Part shown: positions 47,488 to 56,444 of the stretch, one piece after another
Numbering within the stretch: position 1 is the first letter of the stretch
Layout of the letters: the number at the start of each line of letters is the position of its first letter
DNA from: Nonomuraea cypriaca
GTDB taxonomy: Bacteria > Actinomycetota > Actinomycetes > Streptosporangiales > Streptosporangiaceae
Length of the DNA: 64,000 nt
Assembly: GCF_015645445.1 (NCBI RefSeq)
Contig: NZ_JADOGI010000010.1
Coordinates: forward strand, 1 to 64,000
Reading direction: 5' to 3'
Program-made: the position numbers and the translations under genes
Notes under the pieces: generated by a model
The model's database searches: none
Told to the model about the DNA's origin: nothing
What the model saw: only the letters and a program-made list of their open reading frames with translations

Positions 47488-48675
47488 ATGCAACTGGGCA
47501 CGAACCTGCCCAAGGTCGGCAGCTACAACCGCGCCGTGGTGCTGGAGGCCATCCAGGCCTCGGACGGGATCAGCCGGGTGCAGATCGCCGCCCGCACCCG
47601 CCTGACCGCGCAGACCGTGTCGGTGATCGTCCGCAGGTTGCTGGAGGACGGGCTGGTCGTCGAGGACGGGTCCGAGCCGTCGAGCGGGGGCAAGCCGCGC
47701 AGGATCCTGCGGGTCGACGCGCGCGCCGGATACGCCGTCGGCGTGCACTTCGATCCCGGCGAGATCTCGTGTGTGCTCGCCGACCTGGCGGGGCGCCCGG
47801 TCACGCGGCTGCACCTGCCGGTGCGGGCGGGGCTGCCGCCCGACACCGTCGTCAAGCAGATGGCCAGGGCCGCGCGGCGGATGCTCAAGGCCGCGGGGGT
47901 GCCGGACGAGAAGGTGCTGGGGGTCGGGCTGGCCTGCCCCGGGCCGCTGGACGCGGATGGGGTGATGGTCTCGCCGCCGCGGCTGCCCGGCTGGGACCAG
48001 GTGCCGATCAGGAGCCTGCTGCGCGAGCACACCCAATTCCCGGTGACCGTGGACAACGACGCGACGGCCGCGGCCATCGGGGAACGGTGGGCGGGGATCG
48101 CGCGGTCCACGCCGAGTTTCGCGTACCTGTACCTGGGGACCGGGATCGGCGGGGGGATATTTCTGGATAACCAGGTGTATCGGGGGCGGTCGTTGAATGC
48201 CGCCGAGTTCGGGCACATCACGGTCGAGCCCGACGGGCCCGCGTGCTACTGCGGTAACCGGGGATGCGTGGAGGCCGTCTGCTGCCCGAGCGCGATCGAG
48301 GCGGCGATGAGCGACGTGAGCCCCGGAGGGCCGGCCGGCCACGCCGCCATCTGCGCGGCGGCCGCGTGCGGGGAGCCCGTGGCCCGCGCGGTGATCGAAC
48401 GGGTGGCCGGGCGGCTGGCCGACGCCGCGGTGAGCGTGGTGAACATGCTGGACATCGACCTGCTCGTACTCGGCGGGCCCGCGCTCAGGGACGTCGGGGA
48501 GATCTACCGCGAGGTGATCGCGCGGGCCGTGTCGAGCAGGTCGCTGGCCAGGCGGCTGCACGCGGTGCGGGTGGAGACCTCGCCGATCGCGGCCGACGCC
48601 GCCGCCATCGGCGCCGCCACGCTGGTCTTCCACGCCACGTACGCGCCCCGCCTGGGGGCCCTGCTCAGCGGCTAG
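47488..48675 (+). CDS. ROK-family transcriptional regulator
   Basis: The 395-residue protein has an N-terminal winged helix (VGSYNRAVVLEAIQASDGISRVQIAARTRLTAQTVSVIV split over residues 11-50) and a C-terminal ROK sugar-kinase-like domain with LGVGLACPGPL, VDNDATAAAIGE, YLGTGIGGGIF and the zinc motif GHITVEP...CYCGNRGCVEA. It is divergent from the binding-protein operon and presumably represses it until its sugar is present. ATG 47488 lacks a strong ribosome site. It is convergent with the GntR gene, overlapping by four bases. Confidence 0.9.
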   Translation: MQLGTNLPKVGSYNRAVVLEAIQASDGISRVQIAARTRLTAQTVSVIVRRLLEDGLVVEDGSEPSSGGKPRRILRVDARAGYAVGVHFDPGEISCVLADLAGRPVTRLHLPVRAGLPPDTVVKQMARAARRMLKAAGVPDEKVLGVGLACPGPLDADGVMVSPPRLPGWDQVPIRSLLREHTQFPVTVDNDATAAAIGERWAGIARSTPSFAYLYLGTGIGGGIFLDNQVYRGRSLNAAEFGHITVEPDGPACYCGNRGCVEAVCCPSAIEAAMSDVSPGGPAGHAAICAAAACGEPVARAVIERVAGRLADAAVSVVNMLDIDLLVLGGPALRDVGEIYREVIARAVSSRSLARRLHAVRVETSPIAADAAAIGAATLVFHATYAPRLGALLSG

Positions 48676-49358
48676 AGACCGGCCTCATCCCGCCCCGCCT
48701 GGGCCAGGAGGTCCCGCATGGCCTTCTCCGCCGCGTCCGGATCGCCCTGCCGCACCGCGTCGAGGACCGCTCGGTGCGTGGCGGCGAACCCCGGGCGTTC
48801 GCCGCTCGAATGCACCAGGCGGTCCCGCGCGGACAACGCCGCGGCGATGACCACCTCCAGGCATTCCAGCAACTCGTTGCGGGAGGCGGCGAGCAGCGCG
48901 CGGTGGAAGGTGACGTCCGCCTCGGTGTGCGCGACGGGGTCGGCCACGGTGGCCGCCATCTCGCGCAGCGCCGCCTCAAGAGCCGCCACGTCCTCGTCCG
49001 TACGCCGCGCCGCCGCGAACCGGGCGCCGGCCGGCTCCACCACGGCCCGTACCTCGGCCAGGTCGCGCAGCATGTCCGCGTCACCTCGCTCCTCGAAGCG
49101 CCAGCGCAGCACGTCGGGATCCAGCAGCGACCACTCGCCCCGCGGCCGGACGAACGTGCCCCGCTTGGGCCGGGCGTCCACCAGACCCTTGGCGGCGAGG
49201 GTTTTGAGCGCCTCCCTGACCACGGTATGACTGACCTGATAACGGCGGCCCAACTCGGCGGGGTCGAGGTGCCGGGTGGCCTCGGGATCGCCGCTCACAA
49301 TACGTCGTCCGAGGTCTTCCACAACTTCACCATGCATCCCTCGCCTCGGATAGCTCAT
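48672..49358 (-). CDS. GntR-family regulator with FCD domain
   Basis: The 228-residue protein has an N-terminal winged helix (LDPAELGRRYQVSHTVVREALKTLAAKGLVDARPKRGTFV region, residues about 31-70) and a C-terminal FCD ligand-binding domain (DPDVLRWRFEERGDAD onwards). The FCD domain carries the metal-type pattern FHRALLAASRN and the later TH. It is divergent from the second sugar importer. GGGGAGG six bases before ATG 49358 is a strong ribosome site. It likely represses the importer and GH38 module in response to a sugar acid or similar ligand. Confidence 0.88.
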   Translation of the reverse strand: MSYPRRGMHGEVVEDLGRRIVSGDPEATRHLDPAELGRRYQVSHTVVREALKTLAAKGLVDARPKRGTFVRPRGEWSLLDPDVLRWRFEERGDADMLRDLAEVRAVVEPAGARFAAARRTDEDVAALEAALREMAATVADPVAHTEADVTFHRALLAASRNELLECLEVVIAAALSARDRLVHSSGERPGFAATHRAVLDAVRQGDPDAAEKAMRDLLAQAGRDEAGL

Positions 49359-49393
49359 GCGGCGCCTCCCCTTCCATCCGTCTACTGATAGTG

Positions 49394-49409
49394 ATAAATC
49401 ATATTTTAT
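49394..49409. promoter_or_regulatory. AT-rich dyad before the second binding-protein gene
   Basis: ATAAA (49394-49398) and TTTAT (49405-49409) flank TCATAT-like sequence, touching the ATG of the lipoprotein gene at 49408. The 49-base divergent gap is unusually AT-rich and has no ribosome site on this strand. It may be the GntR operator and promoter. Confidence 0.4.
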
Positions 49410-50703
49410 GAAAATACGGCCACATCGTCTGAGGGCCCCCCTCCTCGGCCTGGCCGCGGTGGTGACGTTGCTACTCAGCGCCTGCGGAAGCGGAGCGGGG
49501 CCACAACCCGTCCGGCTGACGTTCTGGGCCTGGGTCCCCGGTATGGATCAGGCGGTCGACCTGTTCAACCGGACCCACAAGGACATCCAGATCAAGCTCG
49601 ACAACATCCCGCCCGGAAACGTGGGCGGATATGGCAAGATGCACGCCGCTGTCATGTCCGGAGACGCCCCCTGCCTGGCTCAGATGGAGTTCCAGGAGTT
49701 GCCATCCTTCCTGCTGAACAGCGAGCTCGCCGACCTGAACCCCTATCTCACACAGGCCGACCGGGCGGACTTCCAGCAGGGCACCTGGGACCTGGTGACG
49801 TTCGAGGGCGGCACCTACGCGGTGCCGCAGGCGACCGGGCCCATGGCGCTCTACTACCGGGATGATCTGCTCAAGAAGTGGGACATCAAGGTTCCCACGA
49901 CCTGGCAGGAATATCGCGAGGCGGCGGTCAAGATCCGGCAGGCCGATCCGAACGCGTACATCGCGACGTTCGCCGCGAACGACGCCGCGCAGTTCATCAG
50001 CCTCGCCTGGCAGGCGGGCACGCCGTGGATGAACGTAAAGGGCGACGTCTGGCGCGCCGAGCTGACCAGCCCGGCCTCGGCCAAGGTCGCCCAGTTCTGG
50101 CACGACATGATCAAGGACGACCTGGTCAAGGTGGCACCCCTGTTCACGCCGAGCTGGTACAAGGACCTCAACGACGGCCGCCTGGTGGCGTTCCCCGTCG
50201 CGCAGTGGGGCGAGGCGATCATGGCGGCCAACGCCCCCGCATCGACGGGCAAGTGGCGGGCCGCGCCGCTGCCGCAGTGGGAGCCCGGTGGCAAGGCGTC
50301 GTCCACCAACGGCGGCTCGGCCACGTCGGTGCTGCGCGGCTGCGAGCATCCCGAGGAGGCGGTGGAGTTCGCGCTGTGGATCAACCGTGACCCGCGCAGC
50401 GTGGGGATGCTGATCAAGAGCGGCTACGGCTGGCCCGCGGCCATCTCCGGCATGTCCAACCCGCAGCTCACCCAGCCGTCGGAGTTCCTGGGCGGGCAGC
50501 GGACGGCGCAGCTCTTCACCGACTCCTCCAACCAGGTGCCGCCCGGCTGGGTGTGGTGGCCGACGTTCGACGACACGGTGAAGATTCTCAGCGACCGCTT
50601 CGAGCAGGCGCTCGGCGGCGGGGGCACGCTGGTGGACGCGCTCAAGGCCGCGGAGACGCGGACGGTTGAGCAGATCAGGACGAAGGGGTTGAGGGCCGAA
50701 TGA
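49408..50703 (+). CDS. Extracellular solute-binding lipoprotein, system 2
   Basis: The 431-residue protein begins with a lipoprotein signal (RLRAPLLGLAAVVTLLLSACG, lipobox cysteine near residue 25). The rest is a family 1 sugar-binding protein (VRLTFWAWVPGMDQAVDLFNRTH, MALYYRDDLLKKWDIKVPTTWQEY, FTPSWYKDLNDGRLVAFPVAQWGE). No Shine-Dalgarno is present, so it may be leaderless. The stop overlaps the permease start by four bases. The GH38 gene nearby suggests mannosides as cargo (inference). Confidence 0.9.
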   Translation: MKIRPHRLRAPLLGLAAVVTLLLSACGSGAGPQPVRLTFWAWVPGMDQAVDLFNRTHKDIQIKLDNIPPGNVGGYGKMHAAVMSGDAPCLAQMEFQELPSFLLNSELADLNPYLTQADRADFQQGTWDLVTFEGGTYAVPQATGPMALYYRDDLLKKWDIKVPTTWQEYREAAVKIRQADPNAYIATFAANDAAQFISLAWQAGTPWMNVKGDVWRAELTSPASAKVAQFWHDMIKDDLVKVAPLFTPSWYKDLNDGRLVAFPVAQWGEAIMAANAPASTGKWRAAPLPQWEPGGKASSTNGGSATSVLRGCEHPEEAVEFALWINRDPRSVGMLIKSGYGWPAAISGMSNPQLTQPSEFLGGQRTAQLFTDSSNQVPPGWVWWPTFDDTVKILSDRFEQALGGGGTLVDALKAAETRTVEQIRTKGLRAE

Positions 50704-50996
50704 GCAAGCGTGCCGCGGCGGTGTTCCTCGCCCCGTTCCTGGTGCTGTTCGCCGCGTTCTTCGTGGCGCCGATCGGACACGCCCTGGTGCAGAGCTTCAC
50801 CACGGTGCAGCGGTCCGGACTGCTCGGGCTGCACGGCACGCGCTCGGAGTTCGCCGGGCTGGCCAACTACGGCACCGCGCTGTCCGACGCCGACTACATG
50901 GGCAGCATCGGGCGGATCCTGCTGTTCGCGCTGATCATGGTCCCGCTGATGGTGGTCATGTCGACCATCCTCGCGCTGGTGCTCGAAGCCGGGTGA
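50700..50996 (+). CDS. N-terminal part of a split CUT1 permease, system 2
   Basis: The 98-residue product covers the start of a MalF-type permease: a first helix (VFLAPFLVLFAAFFVAPIGHAL), the family periplasmic segment (FAGLANYGTALSDADY) and a second helix ending LALVLEAG. It then stops at TGA 50994-50996. Its continuation begins in the -1 frame at GTG 50993. A single-base deletion near GCCGGGTGACG would explain this; so would a sequencing error. If real, the importer may be impaired or built from two pieces. Confidence 0.8.
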   Translation: MSKRAAAVFLAPFLVLFAAFFVAPIGHALVQSFTTVQRSGLLGLHGTRSEFAGLANYGTALSDADYMGSIGRILLFALIMVPLMVVMSTILALVLEAG

Positions 50997-51574
50997 CGCG
51001 GTGGCCGAGGTTCTTCCGGACCGCGTTCTTCCTGCCGTACGGCATCCCAGGCGTGATCGCCTCGATCATGTGGGGCTTCCTGTACGCGCCCGGCACCTCG
51101 CCGTTCACCCCGGTGTTCACCGCCCTGGGCGCCGAGGCGGACCTGCTGGGGCCGGGCACGGTCTTCTGGTCGATCATGAACATCGTGCTGTGGCAGTTCA
51201 TCGGCTACAACATGCTGATCGTGGTGGCGCAGTTGCAGTCGATCCCGCAGGTGCTCTACGAGGCCGCCAGGATGGACGGGGCCAGCAGGTGGACGATCGC
51301 GCGCAACGTGCAGCTGCCGCTGATCAGGCCGGCGCTCGTGCTGATCACGGTGTTCACGATCATCGGGTCGCTGCAGCTGTTCAATGAGCCGCAGGTGCTC
51401 CACCTGCTGTCGACCGGGATCTCGAGCACGTACACGCCGACGCTGACCGCGTTCAAGGAGGCGTTCAACAGCAACAACCTGAGCCTGGCCGCGGCCGAGT
51501 CGATCATCCTGGCGCTGGTGATCTCCGTGCTGTCGTTCGGGTTCCTGCGGCTCGTGCAGAGGGGACGCCGATGA
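50993..51574 (+). CDS. C-terminal part of the split CUT1 permease, system 2
   Basis: The 193-residue product begins at GTG 50993 (overlapping the TGA stop of the N-terminal piece) with TRWPRFFRTAFFLPYGIPG, where an intact permease would simply continue after LEAG. It has the remaining helices and the EAA loop YEAARMDGASRWTIARNVQLPLIRP. The two parts add up to the expected length of about 290 residues. GTGA coupling means both could still be translated. Confidence 0.8.
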   Translation: MTRWPRFFRTAFFLPYGIPGVIASIMWGFLYAPGTSPFTPVFTALGAEADLLGPGTVFWSIMNIVLWQFIGYNMLIVVAQLQSIPQVLYEAARMDGASRWTIARNVQLPLIRPALVLITVFTIIGSLQLFNEPQVLHLLSTGISSTYTPTLTAFKEAFNSNNLSLAAAESIILALVISVLSFGFLRLVQRGRR

Positions 51575-52407
51575 GGACCGTCAGAACGCGGTGGCTGGTC
51601 ACGGTGCTGCTCGCCGTGCTGGCGGCGTACTTCCTGATGCCGCTCTACTGGCTGATCGTGGCGGGCACCAAGAGCACCGGCGATCTGATCAACTCGGCGC
51701 CGCTGTGGTTCGCCAATCCGCAGCTGTTCACGAATCTGTCGGATCTCGTCACGTTCGGCGACGGCATCTTCGGGCGGTGGATGCTCAACTCGGTGCTCTA
51801 CGCAGGGGTGGGCGCGCTCGGGGCCACGTTCATCTCGGCGTGCGCCGGTTACGCGCTGGCCAAGTGCGAGTTCCGGGGGCGGGAGGCGCTGTTCAACGTC
51901 GTCCTGGCCGGCGTGCTGCTGCCCATGACGGCACTGGGCCTGCCGCTCTTCCTGCTGATGTCGAAGCTGGGGCTGGCCAACACCTACTGGGCGGTCCTGC
52001 TGCCGAGCCTGGTGAGCCCGTTCGGCGTCTACCTGTCCAGGGTGTACGCCGCCACCGTGCCTGACGACGTGCTCGACGCGGCCAGGTCGGACGGCGCGGG
52101 GGAGTGGCGGATCTTCATGAAGATCGTGCTGCGGATCATGTCGCCGGCGCTGGTGACGATCTTCCTGTTCCAGTTCGTGGCGATCTGGAACAACTACTTC
52201 CTGCCCCTGGTGATGCTGTCCGACAACGAGCTCTACCCGATCACGCTGGGACTGACGAGCTGGCAGGGCTTCGCCGACCGGCAGCCGATCCTGCAGACGC
52301 TCACCGTGGTGGGCGCGCTGGTGTCGGTGATCCCGCTGATCGTGCTGTCCGGCGCGCTGCAGCGGTTCTGGCGCGCCGGACTCACGGAAGGGAGCGTGCG
52401 GGAGTAG
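51571..52407 (+). CDS. CUT1 ABC sugar importer permease (MalG-like), system 2
   Basis: The 278-residue protein has six hydrophobic helices and the EAA loop DAARSDGAGEWRIFMKIVLRIMSP. It overlaps the split permease by ATGA. It is the second membrane subunit of the importer whose binding protein is at 49408-50703. It ends one base before the convergent GH38 alpha-mannosidase gene. Confidence 0.9.
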   Translation: MRTVRTRWLVTVLLAVLAAYFLMPLYWLIVAGTKSTGDLINSAPLWFANPQLFTNLSDLVTFGDGIFGRWMLNSVLYAGVGALGATFISACAGYALAKCEFRGREALFNVVLAGVLLPMTALGLPLFLLMSKLGLANTYWAVLLPSLVSPFGVYLSRVYAATVPDDVLDAARSDGAGEWRIFMKIVLRIMSPALVTIFLFQFVAIWNNYFLPLVMLSDNELYPITLGLTSWQGFADRQPILQTLTVVGALVSVIPLIVLSGALQRFWRAGLTEGSVRE

Positions 52408-55401
52408 CTAAGCCCGCTTCATGCGCAGCGTGACCAGCTCGAACGGCCGCAGCGTCAGGGACACCGCGCCTCCCTGGCGCCGCGGCTCTCCCGTGGGGCG
52501 TTCGAGCAGGTCCGTGGTGACGACCTCGGCGACGGGGAAGCGCGGCGTCAGCGTGGCGCGGGCGCGGCCGCCACGGGACTCGTGGAAGCGTGCGATCACG
52601 TCGCCGCTCTCGTCGTCGGCCAGCTTGACCGCGGTCACCACCACCGCCTCGTCGTCCACCGTCACCAGCGGCTCCACCGCGGCGTCGCCGGGGACACGGC
52701 GCTCGGGGAGGTTGATGAAGTGGCCCTCGCGGACCGCGTCGCCGATCGTCGCGCCCGGCACGAGCGCGTGCCGGAAGTGGTGCACACCCTGGTCGGTCTC
52801 CGGGTCGGGGAAGCGCGGGGCGCGCAGCAGGGAGACGCGCAGCGTCGTGGTCGTGCCGGACTCGCTCACGGTACGGGTGACGTCGTGCCCGTAGGTCGAG
52901 TCGTTGACCACCGCGACGCCCCAGCCGGGCTCGGCCACGTGCACGAAACGGTGGTTGCACGCCTCGAACTTGGCGGCCTCCCAGCTCGTGTTGGTGTGGG
53001 TGGGGCGGAAGGTGTGGCCGTACTGGCTCTCCGAGGCGTACCTGTCGGCGTGCACGTCGAGCGGGAACGCCAGCTTGAGGAACTTCTCCGTCTCGTGCCA
53101 GTCGACCTCGGTGTCGAGGTCGAGCCGGCCGCCGGCGAGCGTGAGCACCTGGGCCACGGACGACGACCCGAACGAGCGCGTGACGCGCACGGAGGAGCCG
53201 TCGAGGCTCACGTCGTCGGCCTCGGTCAGGTCGGTGACGGTGTTGCGGTAGAACTCGTCCACGTCCCACGCGTCCCACTTGTTGGGGAAGTCGGGGTGGA
53301 GTTGCAGCAGTCCGGCCGCCTGGCCGGGCGGGATCGTCTCCCTGCCGGCCGCGCGGTCGTAGGCGGAGACGATCAGTCCGCGGCCGTCGATCGCCACGCT
53401 GAGCAGGTCGTTCTCCAGCACGTAGCCGCCCTCGTCACGGGGGCGCGCGGTGGCCGGCGCGTCCGGCGTGGCGCTCGCGGCGGCGCCGGCCCGGACCCCG
53501 TGGCGGGTGTGCGGGGCGCCGTTGAAGACCAGCGTGCCCGCGCCGGGAGCGCCGGCCAGGGCGCGCTGGGCCGTGTCGATGACGGCGTTCAGCTCCTCCG
53601 CCACCGCCGCGTACGTCCTGCGCGCCTCGCGGTGCACCCAGGAGATCGACGAGCCGGGCAGGATGTCGTGGAACTGGTGCAGCAGCACGGTCTTCCAGAG
53701 CCGGTCCAGCCGCTCGTACGGATAGGGCACGCCGGCGCGGACCGCCGCCGTCGCCGACCACAGCTCGGCCTCCCGCAGCAGTGACTCGCTGCGGCGGTTG
53801 CCCTGCTTGGTCTTGGCCTGGCTGGTGAGCGTGGCCCGGTGCAGCTCCAGGTAGAGCTCACCGGCCCAGACCGGCGGATTCGGGTATTCCGCCTCCGCCT
53901 TGGCGAAGAAGGCGGCCGGCGGCTCCCACGTGACGGCGGCCGAGCCCTCCAGGTCACGCAGCCTGGCCGCCTTGGCGACCATCTCCCGCGTCGTCCCCCC
54001 GCCTCCGTCGCCCCAGCCCGTCGGCGCCAGTGAATGCCGCGCGCGGCCCTTGTCCTTGAAGTTGCGGGCCGCGTGCGCGATCTCGCGGCCCTGCATCGAG
54101 CAGTTGTAGGTGTCCACAGGCGGGAAGTGCGTGAAGATCCGCGTCCCGTCGATGCCCTCCCACAGGAACGTGTGGTGCGGGAACGTGTTCGTCTGGCTCC
54201 ACGAGATCTTCTGCGTGAGCAGCCGCTTCGACCCCGCCGCCTTGATGATCTGCGGCAGCCCGGCCGCGAACCCGAACGTGTCCGGCAGCCACACCTCCTC
54301 GTTGTCGATGCCGAACTCGTCGATGAAGAACCGCTTGCCGTGCACGAACTGCCTGGCCATCGCCTCGGAGCCGGGCATGTTCGTGTCGGACTCCACCCAC
54401 ATGCCGCCCGAAGGGACGAACCTGCCGCCGGCCACCGCCTTGGTGACCCGCGCCCACACCTCGGGCCGGTGCTCCTTGACCCACGCCCACTGCTGGGCCT
54501 GCGACATCGCGAAGACGAAGTCCGGCTCGTCCTCCAGCAGGGCCGTCATGTTGGCGGCGGTGCGGGCCACCTTGCGCACGGTCTCGCGCAGCGGCCACAA
54601 CCAGGCCGAGTCGATGTGCGCGTGGCCGACCGCGCTGATCCGGTGCGCCGACGGCACGGCGGGGGACGACAGCACGCCGGTCAGCTCGGCCCGGGCGGCG
54701 GCCGCCGTGCCGTTCACGTCCTGCAGGTCCACGGCGTCCAGCGCCCGGCTCAGCGCCCGCAGCAGCTCCCAGCGGCGGGCGCCCTCCACGGGCAGCTCAA
54801 GCATCAGCTCGCCGAGCACCTCCAGGTCCATCACGAGCTGCCACACGGTCTCGTCGAACACGGCCAGGTCCATGCGCGCCAGCCGGTACAAGGGGTCGGT
54901 GCCGGCCGTCTCCTTGTCGCCCAGGGGCGTCGGCTGGAAGGCGGGGCGGCCCAGGATGACGGGGTTGGAGGCGGCCTCGATGTGCAGGCGGACCCGCTCG
55001 CCGCCCGCTGCGGGGGAGCCGACGCGTACCCACTGGTTGCGCGGGTTGAGCCCCTTCACCGGGGAGCCGTCGGGGCGGTAGACCAGCCCCTCGCACTGGA
55101 AGCCCGGGGACGCCTCCTTGAAGCCCAGGTCGAGCAGGGCCTCGACGGTCCTGCCCGCCCACCGTCCCGGCACCGTCCCGGTGACCGTGAACCAGCTCGT
55201 GCCCCACGGCGCGCCCCACGCCTCGCCCGCCGCGATGGGCCGCGGCGTGGCGGCCAGCCCCTCGGCGACCGGCACGGGCTCGCCGGGCGCGTGCCAGACG
55301 GCCACCTCCAGCGGCACGGACTCGGGGTAGACGGCCGGGCGGATGCGCTCGTCCAGCACGCGCCGGAGACGGGCCTCGACCAGGTTGCGGTCGTCATGCA
55401 T
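52408..55401 (-). CDS. GH38-family alpha-mannosidase
   Basis: The 997-residue protein is a cytosolic-type glycoside hydrolase family 38 alpha-mannosidase; no signal peptide is present. The zinc site motif GHAHIDSAWLWPLRET lies near residue 256, the nucleophile aspartate in VWLPDTFGFAAGLPQI near residue 373, and HQFHDILPGSSISWVH further on. The C-terminal half is beta-rich, as expected. It would release mannose from imported mannosides. ATG 55401 has GGAG seven bases upstream. It is convergent with the second importer, consistent with one functional module. Confidence 0.92.
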   Translation of the reverse strand: MHDDRNLVEARLRRVLDERIRPAVYPESVPLEVAVWHAPGEPVPVAEGLAATPRPIAAGEAWGAPWGTSWFTVTGTVPGRWAGRTVEALLDLGFKEASPGFQCEGLVYRPDGSPVKGLNPRNQWVRVGSPAAGGERVRLHIEAASNPVILGRPAFQPTPLGDKETAGTDPLYRLARMDLAVFDETVWQLVMDLEVLGELMLELPVEGARRWELLRALSRALDAVDLQDVNGTAAAARAELTGVLSSPAVPSAHRISAVGHAHIDSAWLWPLRETVRKVARTAANMTALLEDEPDFVFAMSQAQQWAWVKEHRPEVWARVTKAVAGGRFVPSGGMWVESDTNMPGSEAMARQFVHGKRFFIDEFGIDNEEVWLPDTFGFAAGLPQIIKAAGSKRLLTQKISWSQTNTFPHHTFLWEGIDGTRIFTHFPPVDTYNCSMQGREIAHAARNFKDKGRARHSLAPTGWGDGGGGTTREMVAKAARLRDLEGSAAVTWEPPAAFFAKAEAEYPNPPVWAGELYLELHRATLTSQAKTKQGNRRSESLLREAELWSATAAVRAGVPYPYERLDRLWKTVLLHQFHDILPGSSISWVHREARRTYAAVAEELNAVIDTAQRALAGAPGAGTLVFNGAPHTRHGVRAGAAASATPDAPATARPRDEGGYVLENDLLSVAIDGRGLIVSAYDRAAGRETIPPGQAAGLLQLHPDFPNKWDAWDVDEFYRNTVTDLTEADDVSLDGSSVRVTRSFGSSSVAQVLTLAGGRLDLDTEVDWHETEKFLKLAFPLDVHADRYASESQYGHTFRPTHTNTSWEAAKFEACNHRFVHVAEPGWGVAVVNDSTYGHDVTRTVSESGTTTTLRVSLLRAPRFPDPETDQGVHHFRHALVPGATIGDAVREGHFINLPERRVPGDAAVEPLVTVDDEAVVVTAVKLADDESGDVIARFHESRGGRARATLTPRFPVAEVVTTDLLERPTGEPRRQGGAVSLTLRPFELVTLRMKRA

Positions 55402-55487
55402 CAAGGAACTCCAAGCAACGAAGGTGACGGAACATCAGCCTTTAGCACGTTAGGCAACGCGGCCGCGATCTGCTACCTCCGGCCCAG

Positions 55488-56294
55488 TCAGGTCAGCAGG
55501 TCGTGCAGGGCGGCCGCGAACTCGGCCGGGCTCCTGAGGTAGCCCACGTAGTCGCCGGGCAGCTCCACCGGTGTCACGCCGAGGTGCTCCGCGACGGCCA
55601 CCGTGCAGCGGTGCATCGGCCCGCCTTTCGTCAGCATGCCACTGGCCAGGACCAACGGGGCACCGCGCAGCGCCTCGGCGTCGGGGACGTATCTGCAGAA
55701 GGAGCGCAGCTCGTAGAGCAGGCTCGTCTCCATGTTGACGGCCATCCTGGCCAGCATGTCGCGCAGCCACGGCGGCAGGTTCGGGTCGGGCTCAGGCGCC
55801 GCTGTCACGCCGGTCTCGGCGCCGAGCCTGTGCAGGGCGGGCCCGATCCCGTCGCTCCGGTGGATCCGCACCACCTCCTGCTCCAGCCGCCGCCAGCGGC
55901 CCGCGTCTGGAAGCAGGTCGAACGCGGGTGGCTCGTGCGCGACCAGCCGCCGCACCCGCTCCGGGTGGCGGGCCAGCAGGTCCAGCGCGATCAGGGCGCC
56001 GGAGTGGGTGGCGAACACGTACGCGGGGTCCGCGCCCAGTTCGCCGAGCAGGCGGCGGGCGTCGTCGGCGTGCTCCTCGATCCGCTGCTCCGCCAGCGGG
56101 CCGGTGAGGGGGCTGCGGACCGAGGCGCGGCGGTCGTAGGTGATGACCGTGTAGCGGCCGGCGAGGGCGTCGGCCAGCGGGGCGGCCATCGCCGCGTCGG
56201 CGCCGCCGCCGAGGATCGTCAGCAGGGCTGGTCCGCGGCCGCGCACTTCGAAGGAGAGGCGCGCGCCTGGGACGTCGAGCGTTCCGGTGTCCAT
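55488..56294 (-). CDS. Alpha/beta hydrolase-fold protein lacking the usual catalytic His
   Basis: The 268-residue protein has an alpha/beta-hydrolase core: LLTILGGGADAAMAAPLADAL (oxyanion region), ITYDRRASVRSP, and the nucleophile elbow ATHSGALIAL with Ser near residue 97. The place where related hydrolases carry PGGHVGY reads LPGDYVGYLRSP, so the catalytic histidine appears to be tyrosine. It may be inactive, use another residue, or have a binding role. TAGATT nine bases upstream of ATG suggests a short-leader transcript. Confidence 0.75.
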   Translation of the reverse strand: MDTGTLDVPGARLSFEVRGRGPALLTILGGGADAAMAAPLADALAGRYTVITYDRRASVRSPLTGPLAEQRIEEHADDARRLLGELGADPAYVFATHSGALIALDLLARHPERVRRLVAHEPPAFDLLPDAGRWRRLEQEVVRIHRSDGIGPALHRLGAETGVTAAPEPDPNLPPWLRDMLARMAVNMETSLLYELRSFCRYVPDAEALRGAPLVLASGMLTKGGPMHRCTVAVAEHLGVTPVELPGDYVGYLRSPAEFAAALHDLLT

Positions 56295-56408
56295 GGTGCG
56301 CTCAATCTAGGACGGCGCGCGGCGGAGGTCGAACTGGCGGATGTACGACAAGTCAGGATTTAGCCACATAAACCTCATAGACAACGCCTGATCAGCGGCA
56401 CTAGGAAG

Positions 56409-56428
56409 TCGGTAGTCCTGATTACCGA
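56409..56428. promoter_or_regulatory. Inverted repeat before the S8 peptidase gene
   Basis: TCGGTA (56409-56414) and TACCGA (56423-56428) are perfect arms with an eight-base spacer, ending just before the TGGAGGT ribosome site (56432-56438). It may be an operator or an RNA hairpin that controls access to the ribosome site. Confidence 0.45.
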
Positions 56429-56444
56429 TTTCTGGAGGTCGTAC

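Noticed and set aside
50985-51000. Programmed -1 frameshift in the permease gene
   Set aside because: No X-XXY-YYZ slippery heptamer occurs at GCCGGGTGA and no downstream stimulator hairpin is evident. A deletion or error is simpler.
44400-55400. Genomic island or transposon carrying the sugar importers
   Set aside because: No integrase, transposase, tRNA or flanking repeats were found, and base composition looks like the rest of the window.
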